From positions 1 through 64,000 of the forward strand of contig NZ_MUFC01000005.1 of assembly GCF_001995985.1 (NCBI RefSeq): 64,000 nucleotides of DNA, written 5' to 3'. Positions 32,057 to 41,559 of the stretch are shown here, in pieces. This DNA is from Salinivibrio sharmensis (GTDB taxonomy: Bacteria > Pseudomonadota > Gammaproteobacteria > Enterobacterales > Vibrionaceae). A program made the position numbers and the translations under genes. Each line of letters starts with the position of its first letter. Positions within the stretch are counted from its first letter, which is position 1. The notes beneath the pieces were generated by a model that was not told the origin of the DNA, made no database searches, and saw nothing but the letters and a program-made list of their open reading frames with translations.

Positions 32057-33349
32057 TTATGCCGACTTTTGCGGACGACGACGTTGGCGGTTGCGGTTAT
32101 TTCCGCCACCTTTGTTATTGTTACTGCGGCGCTGCGTATTAGGGCGCTTTGCCATTTTCTTTGGCGGTGGCAAATCTTTTAGCAGTGCACTGCGGTCGAA
32201 CTCGCTAACCGGGATGCTGTGTTCGATGTACTCTTCAATCGCGGGCAGGTTTACCGCATACTCTTCACAGGCAAAGCTGATGGAGCTGCCACTGGCACCC
32301 GCGCGTCCAGTACGGCCAATACGGTGCACATAGTCTTGCGCGTCGTCTGGCAGATCGTAGTTAAACACGTGAGTCACTTGCGGAATATGCAAGCCACGCG
32401 CGGCGACATCGGTTGCGACCAATAGATCGAGCTCGCCATTAGTGAATTGCTCGAGGATTTTAACCCGTTTTTTCTGGGGAACGTCGCCGGTGAGCAAGCC
32501 CACACGATGGTTATCAGCCGCTAAATGGGCCCAAATTGATTCGCAGCGATGCTTAGTGTTGGCAAAAATAATCGCGCGCTCAGGCCAATCTTCTTCAATC
32601 AAGGTTTGTAACAGCGGCATCTTTTCTTTGTTTGATGGCTGGAACAACTCTTCTTTGATGCGATGACCGGTAATTTGTTCGGGCTCGACCACCACATGTT
32701 CTGGGTTGGTCATATGCTCAAAAGCCAGCTCTTGTACGCGATACGACAAGGTCGCCGAAAATAGCATGTTCAAGCGCTGATCGGGGGCGGGCATGCGGTT
32801 AAACAAAAAGCGAATGTCTTTGATAAAACCGAGATCAAACATGCGATCCGCTTCATCGAGCACCACAGCTTGAATGCCGTGTAAATCAATCACTTTCTTT
32901 TTGTAAAAGTCGATAATACGGCCACAGGTACCGATTAAAATATCGACACCCTGTTCTAGCGTCTGTTGCTGTTGGTCGTAGCCTTCGCCACCATACGCGA
33001 GCCCTGCGCTGATCGATGTATTCGCTAAAAGCGGCTCAGCATCATTATAGATCTGAATCGCTAATTCACGCGTAGGAGCTAATATAATGGCACGCGGCTG
33101 ATTTTTTTTACGCGATGCAGGCGCATCGGTCGTCAGGAGGTGATGAAACGTCGCAGCCAGGAACGCCAGGGTTTTGCCTGTCCCCGTTTGCGCCTGTCCT
33201 GCAATGTCTTGGCCGGTGAGCAGGACCGGCAATGCCAGGGCTTGGATAGGGGTACATTGAGTAAACCCTTTGGCCTCCAAGCTCTTGAGAACATCGGCGT
33301 GCAAGCCGAGCTCGGCAAATTTCTGCTCTGTGATATGCGTCATTTTCAT
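32057..33349 (-). CDS. rhlB: ATP-dependent RNA helicase RhlB
   Basis: A 430-residue DEAD-box helicase, the RNA-unwinding subunit of the RNase E degradosome. Q motif FTQCTPIQ, Walker A AQTGTGKT (residues 53-60), [24 protein letters not shown], and [10 protein letters not shown] are all present, then a basic low-complexity tail rich in Asn, Arg and Lys. The first of two nearby ATGs is used because it aligns with the E. coli start. It is 30 bases upstream of gppA, probably one transcript, and divergent from trxA, the classical rhlB-trxA-rho arrangement. Confidence 0.97.
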   Translation of the reverse strand: MKMTHITEQKFAELGLHADVLKSLEAKGFTQCTPIQALALPVLLTGQDIAGQAQTGTGKTLAFLAATFHHLLTTDAPASRKKNQPRAIILAPTRELAIQIYNDAEPLLANTSISAGLAYGGEGYDQQQQTLEQGVDILIGTCGRIIDFYKKKVIDLHGIQAVVLDEADRMFDLGFIKDIRFLFNRMPAPDQRLNMLFSATLSYRVQELAFEHMTNPEHVVVEPEQITGHRIKEELFQPSNKEKMPLLQTLIEEDWPERAIIFANTKHRCESIWAHLAADNHRVGLLTGDVPQKKRVKILEQFTNGELDLLVATDVAARGLHIPQVTHVFNYDLPDDAQDYVHRIGRTGRAGASGSSISFACEEYAVNLPAIEEYIEHSIPVSEFDRSALLKDLPPPKKMAKRPNTQRRSNNNKGGGNNRNRQRRRPQKSA

Positions 33350-33461
33350 CCGGATAGAATATCAGCTTAGGCTTGCAATACGGAAGCGAATCCAGTCAAA
33401 TAGTCCCATAATTTACTGGTCGCAATTTAGCCAGTAACAAAAACATGTATTGGAGTAGAAG

Positions 33462-33788
33462 ATGAGCGACAAAATTATGCAGCTAACCGACGACAGCTTT
33501 GAGGCAGACGTTCTAAAAGCTGCAGGGCCTGTATTGGTGGATTTTTGGGCAGAATGGTGTGGGCCATGTAAAATGATCGCGCCTATCCTGGACGAAATCG
33601 CTGAAGAATACGCAGGTAAAGTCACCATCGGAAAACTGAACATTGACCAGAACGCAGGTACACCGCCTAAGTTCGGCATCCGTGGTATCCCAACACTGCT
33701 GCTGTTTAAAGATGGCAGCGTGGCAGCAACCAAGGTTGGTGCTGTGTCAAAAACTCAGCTGAAAGAGTTTCTTGACGCCAACCTATAA
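33462..33788 (+). CDS. trxA: Thioredoxin 1
   Basis: A 108-residue cytoplasmic thiol-disulfide carrier. The active site WCGPC (Cys33 and Cys36) follows VDFWAEW, Asp27 and the cis-Pro loop [11 protein letters not shown] are present, and the length matches E. coli TrxA. TTGCAA at 33373-33378 and TCAAAT at 33396-33401, 17 bases apart, are a tentative promoter. A terminator follows, then rho. Confidence 0.98.
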   Translation: MSDKIMQLTDDSFEADVLKAAGPVLVDFWAEWCGPCKMIAPILDEIAEEYAGKVTIGKLNIDQNAGTPPKFGIRGIPTLLLFKDGSVAATKVGAVSKTQLKEFLDANL

Positions 33789-33797
33789 TGCTAAAGT

Positions 33798-33830
33798 AAC
33801 CGTCGCTGCCTCTCAGCGGCGGTTGTTTTT
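33798..33830 (+). terminator. Rho-independent terminator after trxA
   Basis: AACCGTCGCTG-CCTCT-CAGCGGCGGTT forms an 11-pair hairpin with one mismatch-like wobble, followed by TGTTTTT. Confidence 0.85.
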
Positions 33831-33840
33831 CTGCCAACTA

Positions 33841-33971
33841 GACGATACCCCATTTAGGTGCTACCTTATTGCACGGAATTTGTACTTCTGTTCATCTCTC
33901 GAACATACCACTGGTCTCGACACGCTAACTAATTTCAGACCTCAACTTTGACAAACAAGACACTCACCACT
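33841..33971 (+). promoter_or_regulatory. C-rich, G-poor rho leader
   Basis: The 131 bases before rho are pyrimidine-rich and low in G, particularly 33881-33971, and look unstructured. In E. coli the rho leader is a site of Rho-dependent autoregulation, and this composition is that of a rut site. TTGCAC at 33869-33874 with TCATCT 17 bases on is only a weak promoter candidate. No leader peptide could be supported. Confidence 0.35.
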
Positions 33972-35237
33972 ATGAATCTTACCGAACTGAAGACTCAACC
34001 CGTCTCGACGCTGGTTGCGCTTGGCGAAAGCATGGGACTTGAAAACCTGGCTCGCTTGCGTAAACAGGACATCATTTTTTCGATCCTCAAACAGCACGCA
34101 AAAAGCGGTGAAGATATTTTCGGCAATGGCGTACTGGAAATTCTTCAAGACGGGTTTGGCTTCTTGCGCAGCGCAGACAGCTCGTATTTGGCCGGCCCTG
34201 ATGACATTTATGTATCGCCAAGCCAAATTCGTCGCTTTAACCTGCGCACAGGCGATACCATCGCGGGTAAAATTCGGCCGCCAAAAGATGGCGAGCGTTA
34301 CTTTGCGCTATTAAAAGTCAACCAAGTGAACAGCGATAAGCCGGACAACGCGCGCAGCAAAATCCTGTTTGAAAACTTGACCCCACTGCATGCCAGCGAG
34401 CGTATGGTGATGGAGCGTGGCAACGGCTCCACGGAAGACATCACAGCACGTGTGCTGGATTTGGCTTCGCCGATTGGTAAAGGCCAGCGCGGCTTGATTG
34501 TGGCACCGCCAAAAGCGGGTAAAACCATGTTGCTGCAAAACATTGCGCAAAGCATCGCGTTTAACCACCCAGACTGTGAATTGATGGTGCTGTTGATTGA
34601 CGAGCGTCCGGAAGAAGTGACCGAGATGCAGCGCTTGGTACAAGGCGAAGTGGTTGCCTCAACCTTTGACGAGCCCGCGAACCGCCACGTGCAAGTCGCC
34701 GAAATGGTGATTGAAAAAGCCAAGCGTTTGGTGGAGCACAAAAAAGACGTGGTTATCTTGCTGGACTCGATCACCCGTCTGGCGCGTGCTTACAACACAG
34801 TTGTGCCATCATCAGGCAAAGTATTGACCGGTGGTGTTGACGCCAATGCCTTGCACCGTCCGAAGCGTTTCTTTGGTGCGGCGCGTAATGTGGAAGAAGG
34901 CGGCAGCCTGACCATTATCGCCACTGCGCTGGTAGACACGGGCTCTAAGATGGACGAAGTCATCTACGAAGAGTTTAAAGGCACGGGTAATATGGAATTG
35001 CACCTGTCCCGTAAGATTGCTGAAAAACGTGTTTTCCCTGCTATTGACTTCACCCGCTCTGGTACCCGTCGTGAAGAGTTGCTGACCAAGCCCGATGAAC
35101 TACAAAAAATGTGGATCTTGCGCAAAATTGTGCATCCAATGGGCGAGCTGGAAGGCATGGAATTCTTGATTGGTAAATTGGCGATGTCCAAAACCAACAA
35201 CGAATTCTTTGATGCCATGCGTCGGCAAAACTCGTAA
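33972..35237 (+). CDS. rho: Transcription termination factor Rho
   Basis: A 421-residue hexameric RNA helicase. The N-terminal domain (MNLTELK... and the RNA-binding GFGFLRS) is followed by Walker A PPKAGKT, the Walker [11 protein letters not shown], the Q-loop and R-loop [25 protein letters not shown] (the bicyclomycin site lies in this region). Near identity to E. coli Rho runs along the whole length. Eight further in-frame codons lie upstream, but the ATG at 33972 matches the known start. No strong ribosome site is visible, in keeping with tight autoregulation. Confidence 0.98.
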   Translation: MNLTELKTQPVSTLVALGESMGLENLARLRKQDIIFSILKQHAKSGEDIFGNGVLEILQDGFGFLRSADSSYLAGPDDIYVSPSQIRRFNLRTGDTIAGKIRPPKDGERYFALLKVNQVNSDKPDNARSKILFENLTPLHASERMVMERGNGSTEDITARVLDLASPIGKGQRGLIVAPPKAGKTMLLQNIAQSIAFNHPDCELMVLLIDERPEEVTEMQRLVQGEVVASTFDEPANRHVQVAEMVIEKAKRLVEHKKDVVILLDSITRLARAYNTVVPSSGKVLTGGVDANALHRPKRFFGAARNVEEGGSLTIIATALVDTGSKMDEVIYEEFKGTGNMELHLSRKIAEKRVFPAIDFTRSGTRREELLTKPDELQKMWILRKIVHPMGELEGMEFLIGKLAMSKTNNEFFDAMRRQNS

Positions 35238-35256
35238 TTGGTGACGCAATAGTGTT

Positions 35257-35286
35257 AAGCACTGCGCATTCGCAGTGCTTTTTTAT
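35257..35286 (+). terminator. Rho-independent terminator after rho
   Basis: AAGCACTGCG-CATT-CGCAGTGCTT is a perfect ten-pair hairpin followed by a T run. Confidence 0.9.
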
Positions 35287-35373
35287 TGCTCAGCGCATAC
35301 CGAGCTCGCACAATACGAGTCACCAAGGAAAGGTGACGCAGGACGCGTGACACCGAAGATAGGATTGCAACGG

Positions 35374-36393
35374 ATGGCAAGACGTTTTCGCATCAAGCTA
35401 GCAGGGATATGCCTAGGGATCGTGGGCTTTGTTTCCTCCACGGTATCGGCATCCAATGAGCCAGCGGCCGATGGGCAAATCGTAGCGCAGCCTTTTATTG
35501 AGCAAGTGTTAGATAAAGCCAGTACGGCGGATGCGATGCGTACTGCCTTTACCCTCCAAGCCAACGGCGATATCAATGCGCTTGAGTCACACATTCGCCA
35601 GCTTCCTCCTCTGACGCGTGAGGCAACCTTATATCGGCTGCTCTCTTCACCGTTGCGTCTGGATAACGAGAAATGGCGCGATTATCTCGTGACCTTAAGT
35701 CAGCAGCAGCCACACTTTCTGTTACGTCACCAACAAGACGGTTATTGGGTGACCACGCCTGCGTTTCATTACGCCGCCGCGGCGCGCAAGCAGCTTAATC
35801 GCTACCGCCAGCAGCAATTAACCCAAGAGCTCGGCATGCTATTGAGCTATCGTCAGTTGGTCGTTGCTGATTGGGTGAAACCTGATGAGGCCGATTATGC
35901 GCGACGCCGTGATGCCTTGGTAAGCATGATTGCTGACTATGACGGCGATGGCTTAGCGTATCTGACCGATCAGTATCTTAATGATCCGACCTTAATGTGG
36001 ATGCCAGACAACGCGATTTTAGCCGCGTTGGCACAGGCCACGGATCGTCCCGCGCTGTATGAAAGGTTATGGCGCCGAGGCACCGATCAGTATAGCCTTG
36101 CAGCCTTGCACGCGCTGCGTGACCGCGGAGCAGAGCCGTTTGCACTGCAGCAGATGATGGCCGCGGCCGATAACCCCTCGTTGCGTGGACCTGCGATTCG
36201 CCAGCTGGCCAACCTATCACCACTGCCTGCACCGGTTGCCGATTTTCTTCTGACACAACTGTCGTTGCGACAAGGCAATCACGTGGCGCAGCTGCTGGTG
36301 GAGGCGGGTAAAGGTGACTGGTTGAGTAGCTTGCAAGATCAGTTAGGGCCGCTTGGGCAGCAGCACATTGCATCTGCGTTGTCGTCGCGCTAA
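35374..36393 (+). CDS. Exported protein of unknown function, helical repeat-like
   Basis: A 339-residue protein with an N-terminal signal peptide (basic MARRFRIK, hydrophobic LAGICLGIVGFV, cleavage probably after VSA near residue 26). The rest is alpha-helical with many Ala, Leu, Gln and Arg-Asp patterns, such as ALAQATDRPALYERLWRRG and LAALHALRDRGAEPFALQQMM, that suggest HEAT/TPR-like repeats. No catalytic motif or known family is recognised. The ATG at 35374 with AGGA upstream is chosen because it gives a clean signal peptide; 33 earlier in-frame codons run into the rho terminator. It stands between rho and ubiD, oriented with both. Confidence 0.75.
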   Translation: MARRFRIKLAGICLGIVGFVSSTVSASNEPAADGQIVAQPFIEQVLDKASTADAMRTAFTLQANGDINALESHIRQLPPLTREATLYRLLSSPLRLDNEKWRDYLVTLSQQQPHFLLRHQQDGYWVTTPAFHYAAAARKQLNRYRQQQLTQELGMLLSYRQLVVADWVKPDEADYARRRDALVSMIADYDGDGLAYLTDQYLNDPTLMWMPDNAILAALAQATDRPALYERLWRRGTDQYSLAALHALRDRGAEPFALQQMMAAADNPSLRGPAIRQLANLSPLPAPVADFLLTQLSLRQGNHVAQLLVEAGKGDWLSSLQDQLGPLGQQHIASALSSR

Positions 36394-36467
36394 TGTCGAG
36401 CCTTTACCGATCCGGATACCGCTTAACTTGGTATCATAGAGGTGACCATTAACCCGTTGAGCCTGAT

Positions 36468-37937
36468 ATGAAACTTTCCGATCTGCGCGATTTCATTGAC
36501 TACCTTGAAGCTCAAGGTGAGCTAAAACGCATTACCCAGCCGGTTGATCCAGACCTGGAGATGACCGAGATTTGCGACCGCACCCTACGAGCGGGCGGGC
36601 CGGCGCTGTTATTCGAAAACCCGGTGGGTTATGACATCCCGGTGCTGGCGAACCTTTTTGGTACGCCCAAACGTGTTGCCTTGGGGATGGGCCGAGAAGA
36701 CGTGCTTGAGCTGCGCGAGGTAGGCAAATTGCTTGCGTACCTCAAAGAGCCTGAGCCACCCAAAGGCTTTCGTGATGCCCTCGATAAACTGCCCGTGTTT
36801 CGTCAAGTGCTCAACATGCCAGCGAAAACCGTGCGTCGTCCACGCTGCCAAGAGGTGGTGCTGAGTGGTGATGAGGTCGACTTGGATAAGATTCCGGTGA
36901 TGCGCTGCTGGCCCGGGGATGTGGCACCCTTGCTGACCTGGGGGCTGACGATTACCCGCGGACCGAATAAAAAGCGGCAAAACCTCGGCATCTATCGCCA
37001 GCAAAAAATCGGCAAAAACAAAGTGATCATGCGTTGGTTGGCTCATCGCGGTGGCGCGTTAGATTTACATGATTGGATGCAAACCCATCCCAACGAGCCT
37101 TTTCCGGTCACCGTGGCTTATGGCGCTGACCCTGCCACCATTCTCGGGGCAGTGACACCGGTGCCTGATACCTTGTCGGAATACGCGTTTGCTGGCTTAT
37201 TGCGCGGCAGCAAAACCGAAGTGGCCAAGTGTATCAGCAATGATTTGGATGTACCGGCCAGTGCGGAAATCGTGATGGAAGGCTACATCGACCCCAATGA
37301 ATACGCTGATGAAGGGCCTTATGGCGATCATACCGGGTACTACAATGAGGTTGAGCGCCACCATGTGTTCACCGTGACGCATCTGACCATGCGCAAAAAA
37401 CCGATTTACCATAGCACCTACACGGGGCGTCCACCCGATGAGCCCGCGGTACTGGGCGTGGCGCTGAACGAAGTGTTTGTGCCGATTTTGCAAAAGCAGT
37501 TCCCAGAGATTGTCGATTTCTATCTGCCGCCTGAAGGCTGCTCGTACCGTATGGCGGTGGTGACCATGAAAAAACAATACCCCGGTCATGCTAAGCGAGT
37601 GATGATGGGGGTGTGGTCATTTTTGCGCCAGTTTATGTACACCAAGTTTGTGATAGTGTGTGACGACGACGTCAACGCGCGTGATTGGAATGACGTGATC
37701 TGGGCGATTACCACGCGTATGGATCCGTCGCGTGATACCGTAATGGTAGACAACACCCCGATTGACTCACTCGACTTTGCCTCACCTGTGGTGGGGCTGG
37801 GATCGAAAATGGGTCTCGATGCCACCAATAAATGGCAAGGGGAAACCGATCGCGAGTGGGGCACACCGATTGCGAAAGACCCAGAGGTCGTCGCACGTGT
37901 CGATGCGATTTGGGATGAATTAGGGATCTTAGACTAA
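36468..37937 (+). CDS. ubiD: 4-hydroxy-3-polyprenylbenzoate decarboxylase UbiD
   Basis: A 489-residue prenylated-FMN-dependent decarboxylase of ubiquinone synthesis. The pattern [22 protein letters not shown] at the start, [17 protein letters not shown], the prFMN site region NLGIYRQQ and HRGG, and the conserved Glu-Arg-Glu area [11 protein letters not shown] match UbiD. It depends on the FMN prenyltransferase UbiX, which is not in this window. The fre gene lies 113 bases downstream, as in E. coli and vibrios, supplying reduced flavin in the same neighbourhood. Confidence 0.97.
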   Translation: MKLSDLRDFIDYLEAQGELKRITQPVDPDLEMTEICDRTLRAGGPALLFENPVGYDIPVLANLFGTPKRVALGMGREDVLELREVGKLLAYLKEPEPPKGFRDALDKLPVFRQVLNMPAKTVRRPRCQEVVLSGDEVDLDKIPVMRCWPGDVAPLLTWGLTITRGPNKKRQNLGIYRQQKIGKNKVIMRWLAHRGGALDLHDWMQTHPNEPFPVTVAYGADPATILGAVTPVPDTLSEYAFAGLLRGSKTEVAKCISNDLDVPASAEIVMEGYIDPNEYADEGPYGDHTGYYNEVERHHVFTVTHLTMRKKPIYHSTYTGRPPDEPAVLGVALNEVFVPILQKQFPEIVDFYLPPEGCSYRMAVVTMKKQYPGHAKRVMMGVWSFLRQFMYTKFVIVCDDDVNARDWNDVIWAITTRMDPSRDTVMVDNTPIDSLDFASPVVGLGSKMGLDATNKWQGETDREWGTPIAKDPEVVARVDAIWDELGILD

Positions 37938-37979
37938 TCCTATTGGAATGCGCTAGCATTCACCGTTAACGATAAAAAC

Positions 37980-38027
37980 ACAGCCCAAGGCGGTAGTGAT
38001 GCCGCCTCTTATAACCTCATCGGCTGT
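37980..38027 (+). promoter_or_regulatory. Nested hairpin in the fre leader
   Basis: ACAGCC at 37980-37985 pairs with GGCTGT at 38022-38027, enclosing GGCGG (37989-37993) and CCGCC (38002-38006). A separate hairpin GAATGC-GCTA-GCATTC lies before it near 37946-37961. No known riboswitch class is recognised. It lies 23 bases before the fre start codon. Confidence 0.4.
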
Positions 38028-38050
38028 AGCAAAACGAACAGAGGAACAGA

Positions 38051-38767
38051 ATGTCAATACTATGTGAAGTGACAGCCGTTGAGCCGTTGGCATGTCACAC
38101 CTACCGCATTGTCCTGAAGCCACAGCAGGCGGTGAGCTACCAGCCAGGGCAATACGTGATGGCGGTGATGGGCGAAAAAGATAAGCGCCCGTTTTCGCTG
38201 GCGAGTAGCCCATGCCGTGAAGATGGTGCCGAACTCGAACTACACGTTGGCGCGGCAGACGAGAACCCGTTTGCGCTAGAAGTGGTTGAGAAAGCCAAAG
38301 CTGTGCTAGAAAGCGGTGAAGCGGGCTTTGAAATCACAGAGCCTGCCGGTGACGCTTGGCTACGTGATAGCGATCGCCCCCTGTTGTTGATTGCCGGCGG
38401 TACCGGTTTTTCTTACGTGCGCAGCATGGTCGATCACTGTATTAGTCAAGGAATACAGTCACCTATCTTTATTTATTGGGGCGCGCGTACCCCTTGTCAG
38501 CTCTATGCCCATGACGAGCTGCAAGCACTGACTGAGTCACATAGCAATATTACCTTCATGCCCGTGGTGGAGCAGGCTGAAGGCGAGTGGCGCGGTAAAG
38601 TAGGCAATGTATTAGAAGCGGTGATGGAAGATTTTGTCAGCCTTGGCGCTTATGACATTTATATCGCGGGCCGTTTTGAAATGGCAGGTGTCGCACGCGA
38701 CATGTTCTGTAAAGAGCGTGGTGTGAGTCGTGATCACCTCTACTCAGACGCGTTTGCCTTTATCTGA
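38051..38767 (+). CDS. fre: NAD(P)H-flavin reductase Fre
   Basis: A 238-residue member of the ferredoxin-NADP reductase superfamily that reduces free FMN or riboflavin. The flavin-binding block RPFSLASSP near residue 45, preceded by PGQYVMAVM, and the nucleotide loop [13 protein letters not shown] identify it. In luminous vibrios the same protein supplies luciferase; here it sits downstream of ubiD with a terminator after it. AGAGGAA precedes the ATG. Confidence 0.95.
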   Translation: MSILCEVTAVEPLACHTYRIVLKPQQAVSYQPGQYVMAVMGEKDKRPFSLASSPCREDGAELELHVGAADENPFALEVVEKAKAVLESGEAGFEITEPAGDAWLRDSDRPLLLIAGGTGFSYVRSMVDHCISQGIQSPIFIYWGARTPCQLYAHDELQALTESHSNITFMPVVEQAEGEWRGKVGNVLEAVMEDFVSLGAYDIYIAGRFEMAGVARDMFCKERGVSRDHLYSDAFAFI

Positions 38768-38790
38768 TTAAGTCTTTTTCTCGGGTAAGT

Positions 38791-38818
38791 AAACAGGCAG
38801 GGATTTCCCTGCCTGTTT
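38791..38818. terminator. Terminator between fre and yigM
   Basis: AAACAGGCAGGGA-TT-TCCCTGCCTGTTT is a perfect 13-pair hairpin followed by TAT-rich sequence, between convergent genes. Confidence 0.9.
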
Positions 38819-38849
38819 TATATTTAGGTGACTGAGATGTTGGGGCGGC

Positions 38850-39734
38850 CTACTGTGGGGTGGCACTCCGCTGGGCTTCGACGCGGCGCTTTACCCAGGT
38901 TTGGTTAAACCACAGTGCGGCTAAAATTAGCACCCCGCCACTGAGTAAGGGCAGCAGATCAGCGTCGCGGTTCCAGATCAATACATTGACCACAATGCCG
39001 GCTGGAATTAAGGCGTTATTCATCACTGCAAGCGCCCCCGCATTCACCAGCGTCGCTCCCTTATTCCAAAAGAAATAGCCCAGCCCTGAGGCGATGGTGC
39101 CTAGGTAGATTAATACACCCCACTGGGTGGGTGTCGTGGGCAGTTTGTCACTGTGGCCCAGCAGGGCGAAAGCCAGCACACCCACCACTAAGGCGCCAAG
39201 ATAAAACCATCCAAACACCGCATGCTGAGGCAATTGAGTGTGCTCTTTCTCAAGCAGGTATTTGTAACCGACTTGGCCAATCGCAAAGCAAAGGTTCGCC
39301 CCTTGCACCACCAAAAAGCCGACCAGAAAATCTGGGTTGACGGTGGCATAGCGGATCACCACGGCGCCGAGCACCGCCATCGCGGCGGTGAGCAGATACC
39401 ACGCGCTAAACTGGCGCTTTAAGGCATCGTAAATCAAGGTGACGTAAAGCGGGGTAAAGACGGTAAACAGCAGCACCTCTGGCACCGACAAAAATAAAAA
39501 GGACTGATAGAAAAAGCAGTACATAATGCCGAGTTGAAAGGCGCCGACCAACATCAGCTTAGCGGCAAACGCTGGTTTTACTTGGCGAGGACGCAAAAAA
39601 GGCAAAAACACCAATCCGGCCAACACAATCCTCATCAGGACGGAAAAGTAACTGTCCACTTGGCCGGCGAGATACACGCCAATCAGGCTAAATGAAAAGG
39701 CCCACAGCAGTGTCACGCCGCTAAGATACCCCAT
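38850..39734 (-). CDS. yigM: Biotin transporter YigM (EamA family)
   Basis: A 294-residue, ten-helix inner-membrane carrier. The start MGYLSGVTLLWAFSFSLIG followed by YLAGQVDSYFSVLMR, VLLFTVFTPLYVTLIYD and ASGLGYFFWNKGA correspond closely to E. coli YigM, the high-affinity biotin transporter, rather than to generic DMT exporters. Forty-three in-frame codons lie upstream, but AAGGAA before the ATG at 39734 and the YigM-like N-terminus fix the start. Monocistronic by position. Confidence 0.88.
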   Translation of the reverse strand: MGYLSGVTLLWAFSFSLIGVYLAGQVDSYFSVLMRIVLAGLVFLPFLRPRQVKPAFAAKLMLVGAFQLGIMYCFFYQSFLFLSVPEVLLFTVFTPLYVTLIYDALKRQFSAWYLLTAAMAVLGAVVIRYATVNPDFLVGFLVVQGANLCFAIGQVGYKYLLEKEHTQLPQHAVFGWFYLGALVVGVLAFALLGHSDKLPTTPTQWGVLIYLGTIASGLGYFFWNKGATLVNAGALAVMNNALIPAGIVVNVLIWNRDADLLPLLSGGVLILAALWFNQTWVKRRVEAQRSATPQ

Positions 39735-39884
39735 GGCTTCGGTTCCTTCGATAAAGTGATAAAAAGGGCAGTGTACCGTTTCGTCGCGGGGACGCAATCG
39801 GTTCGTCTTGCGTAAGTAAGAGTAGGCGATCGTGGAAGCAGAAGGCGGGATCGCCGCCTTCACAGGAAAGAAAGTGCGGTGCGG

Positions 39885-40310
39885 CTAGTCGCGGATAGGC
39901 ACCATCAACAAATCGACCGGTGTTTTATTGAGTAATTGCTTGGTGGAGGACAGCAGCGAGCTCCAAAAGTCTTGGTGGTGGCCGACCACAACCAAATCAA
40001 TCCCCATGTTTTGAATCGACTCCGTGATTTCTTCGGCCAAATCGCCGCTGCTCACCAAGGTATGTGTCACTGCACTTTGCGCATCACTGGCCAGTTGATT
40101 GAGCTTTTGCTGCGCCTCTTCAATCACGCGATTACGCGATTCGACTAAGTTGATATCGATGAGCCCAGTGTAGAGCTCCGCATAGTTGACGTCGATATGC
40201 ACCAAGGAGAGCTGGGCGTTGAGGGCACTGGCTAAGGCATCGGCTTTTTTAAGCAGGCGTTCACTGTCATTTGATAAATCGACAGCAACCAAAATATGCT
40301 TGTATGACAT
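39885..40310 (-). CDS. uspA: Universal stress protein UspA
   Basis: A 141-residue cytoplasmic USP-fold protein. It starts MSYKHILVAVDLSNDS and has the long helix, LVSSGDLAEEI and the conserved LVVVGHH ending with PVDLLMVPIRD, like UspA of E. coli, which lacks a full ATP-binding G-2xG-9xG motif; here too that glycine motif is missing. GGATAA precedes the start at 40310. It is divergent from ftnA over a 221-base gap in which I see only short inverted repeats. Confidence 0.93.
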   Translation of the reverse strand: MSYKHILVAVDLSNDSERLLKKADALASALNAQLSLVHIDVNYAELYTGLIDINLVESRNRVIEEAQQKLNQLASDAQSAVTHTLVSSGDLAEEITESIQNMGIDLVVVGHHQDFWSSLLSSTKQLLNKTPVDLLMVPIRD

Positions 40311-40531
40311 AGGGTTATCCTTTTTCTTCGAGGTTGTCATCGCAGTCTAGCGAGCTTGCGTATAAAAAACAGTCACTGTGATCGCATTCCGATCAACAAT
40401 TCGACGATGACACGAGTCATAAATTCGATACAAGACTCGGTATCGATGCAGTTAGTCGGCGTGATCCGCTTGAAAACCAACGTGCTGCTGGTCAGAATGG
40501 CAGCTAACCCCGAATAAAGAGGATGTTTTAT

Positions 40532-41062
40532 ATGCTAGCACCTGCCATGGTTGACAGGCTCAATGAGCAGATCAATTTGGAGTTTTTCTCATCAAATCTA
40601 TACTTACAAATGAGCGCTTGGTGTGAGGATCAAGGCTTCGAAGGAGCCGCGCGATTCCTGCATAAGCACGCACAAGAAGAAATGCAGCATATGCAGCGCC
40701 TTTTTACTTACGTCAGTGAGACAGGGGCGATGCCTATTTTGGGTTCGATTGACGCGCCGCGTCATGAGTTCGCTTCACTGGGCGAAGTGTTTCGTGAAAC
40801 CTATCAGCACGAGCGCTTAATAACGGAAAAGATTAACAGCTTGGCGCACGTTGCGTTTACCACGCAAGATTATTCAACCTTCAACTTCTTGCAGTGGTAT
40901 GTGGCGGAGCAGCATGAAGAAGAGAAGCTGTTTAAAGGCATACTCGATAAGATCGAGTTAGTCGGCGAAGATGGTAAAGCTTTGTTCTTTATCGACAAAG
41001 ACTTGGCATCGATGGCAGTTGAAGAGTCTACGTCAGTGATGGACGGCTCAGCAGGGCAGTAA
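40532..41062 (+). CDS. ftnA: Non-haem ferritin
   Basis: A 176-residue four-helix iron-storage protein that forms 24-subunit shells. Ferroxidase residues sit in [27 protein letters not shown] and [10 protein letters not shown]. The length and sequence follow E. coli FtnA with a slightly longer tail. AAGAGGA at 40517-40523 is eight bases before the ATG at 40532; the ATG at 40523 would overlap it and is rejected. The uspA-ftnA-uspB order is kept in vibrios. No clear Fur box is visible upstream. Confidence 0.96.
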   Translation: MLAPAMVDRLNEQINLEFFSSNLYLQMSAWCEDQGFEGAARFLHKHAQEEMQHMQRLFTYVSETGAMPILGSIDAPRHEFASLGEVFRETYQHERLITEKINSLAHVAFTTQDYSTFNFLQWYVAEQHEEEKLFKGILDKIELVGEDGKALFFIDKDLASMAVEESTSVMDGSAGQ

Positions 41063-41114
41063 TCGACTTACCCCTCCCTCTGAGCGCTATCCGGCGTAGC
41101 GGAGGGAGAGGTCT

Positions 41115-41462
41115 ATGAACGGTGATATCCTAATCGTGGCAGTATTTACCGTCACACTGATTAATTTCGCGCGCTACCTGTCTTCATTGCGCGCGCTGGT
41201 TGTGATGTTACGCGACGCCAATCCGCTGCTTTATCAGCAAATTTGTCGTGGAGATAACAACTTTTTCTCACTCTCACCCCAAGGCGATATCTCTCGGCAA
41301 AAACGCTTGTACCAATATATTCGCAGTCAGGAGTATCTGCATCACCACGATGAAGTTTTCGTGGGAAAATGCAACAAAGTACGCCACCTGTTCATCCTTA
41401 ACGCTGCGCTGTCTGGTGCCTTGCTCGCGACCTTTTTTCTTGTCGCTTTTGCGGGCTGGTAA
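41115..41462 (+). CDS. uspB: Universal stress protein B
   Basis: A 115-residue inner-membrane protein with one hydrophobic segment at each end (VAVFTVTLINFARYL and NAALSGALLATFFLVAFA) and a charged cytoplasmic middle containing RALVVMLRDANPLLYQ and the HHHDE cluster, all conserved with E. coli UspB. UspB is sigmaS-controlled and linked to stationary-phase and ethanol resistance; its mechanism is unknown. GGGAGAGG precedes the ATG. Confidence 0.94.
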   Translation: MNGDILIVAVFTVTLINFARYLSSLRALVVMLRDANPLLYQQICRGDNNFFSLSPQGDISRQKRLYQYIRSQEYLHHHDEVFVGKCNKVRHLFILNAALSGALLATFFLVAFAGW

Positions 41463-41483
41463 GCGGACGCCAACAAATTCGAC

Positions 41484-41513
41484 AAAATGCTGACCTCGGT
41501 CAGCATTTTTTTT
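41484..41513 (+). terminator. Rho-independent terminator after uspB
   Basis: AAAATGCTGACC-TC-GGTCAGCATTTT is a perfect hairpin followed by TTTT. It separates uspB from the mechanosensitive channel gene. Confidence 0.92.
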
Positions 41514-41559
41514 GTTAACCTGACGCCACTACTTGGATCACAGCGTAATTGAGGGAATC

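Noticed and set aside
40311-40531. A Fur box or iron-responsive element in the uspA-ftnA gap.
   Set aside because: No sequence close to the Fur consensus was found; the short inverted repeats there are not distinctive.
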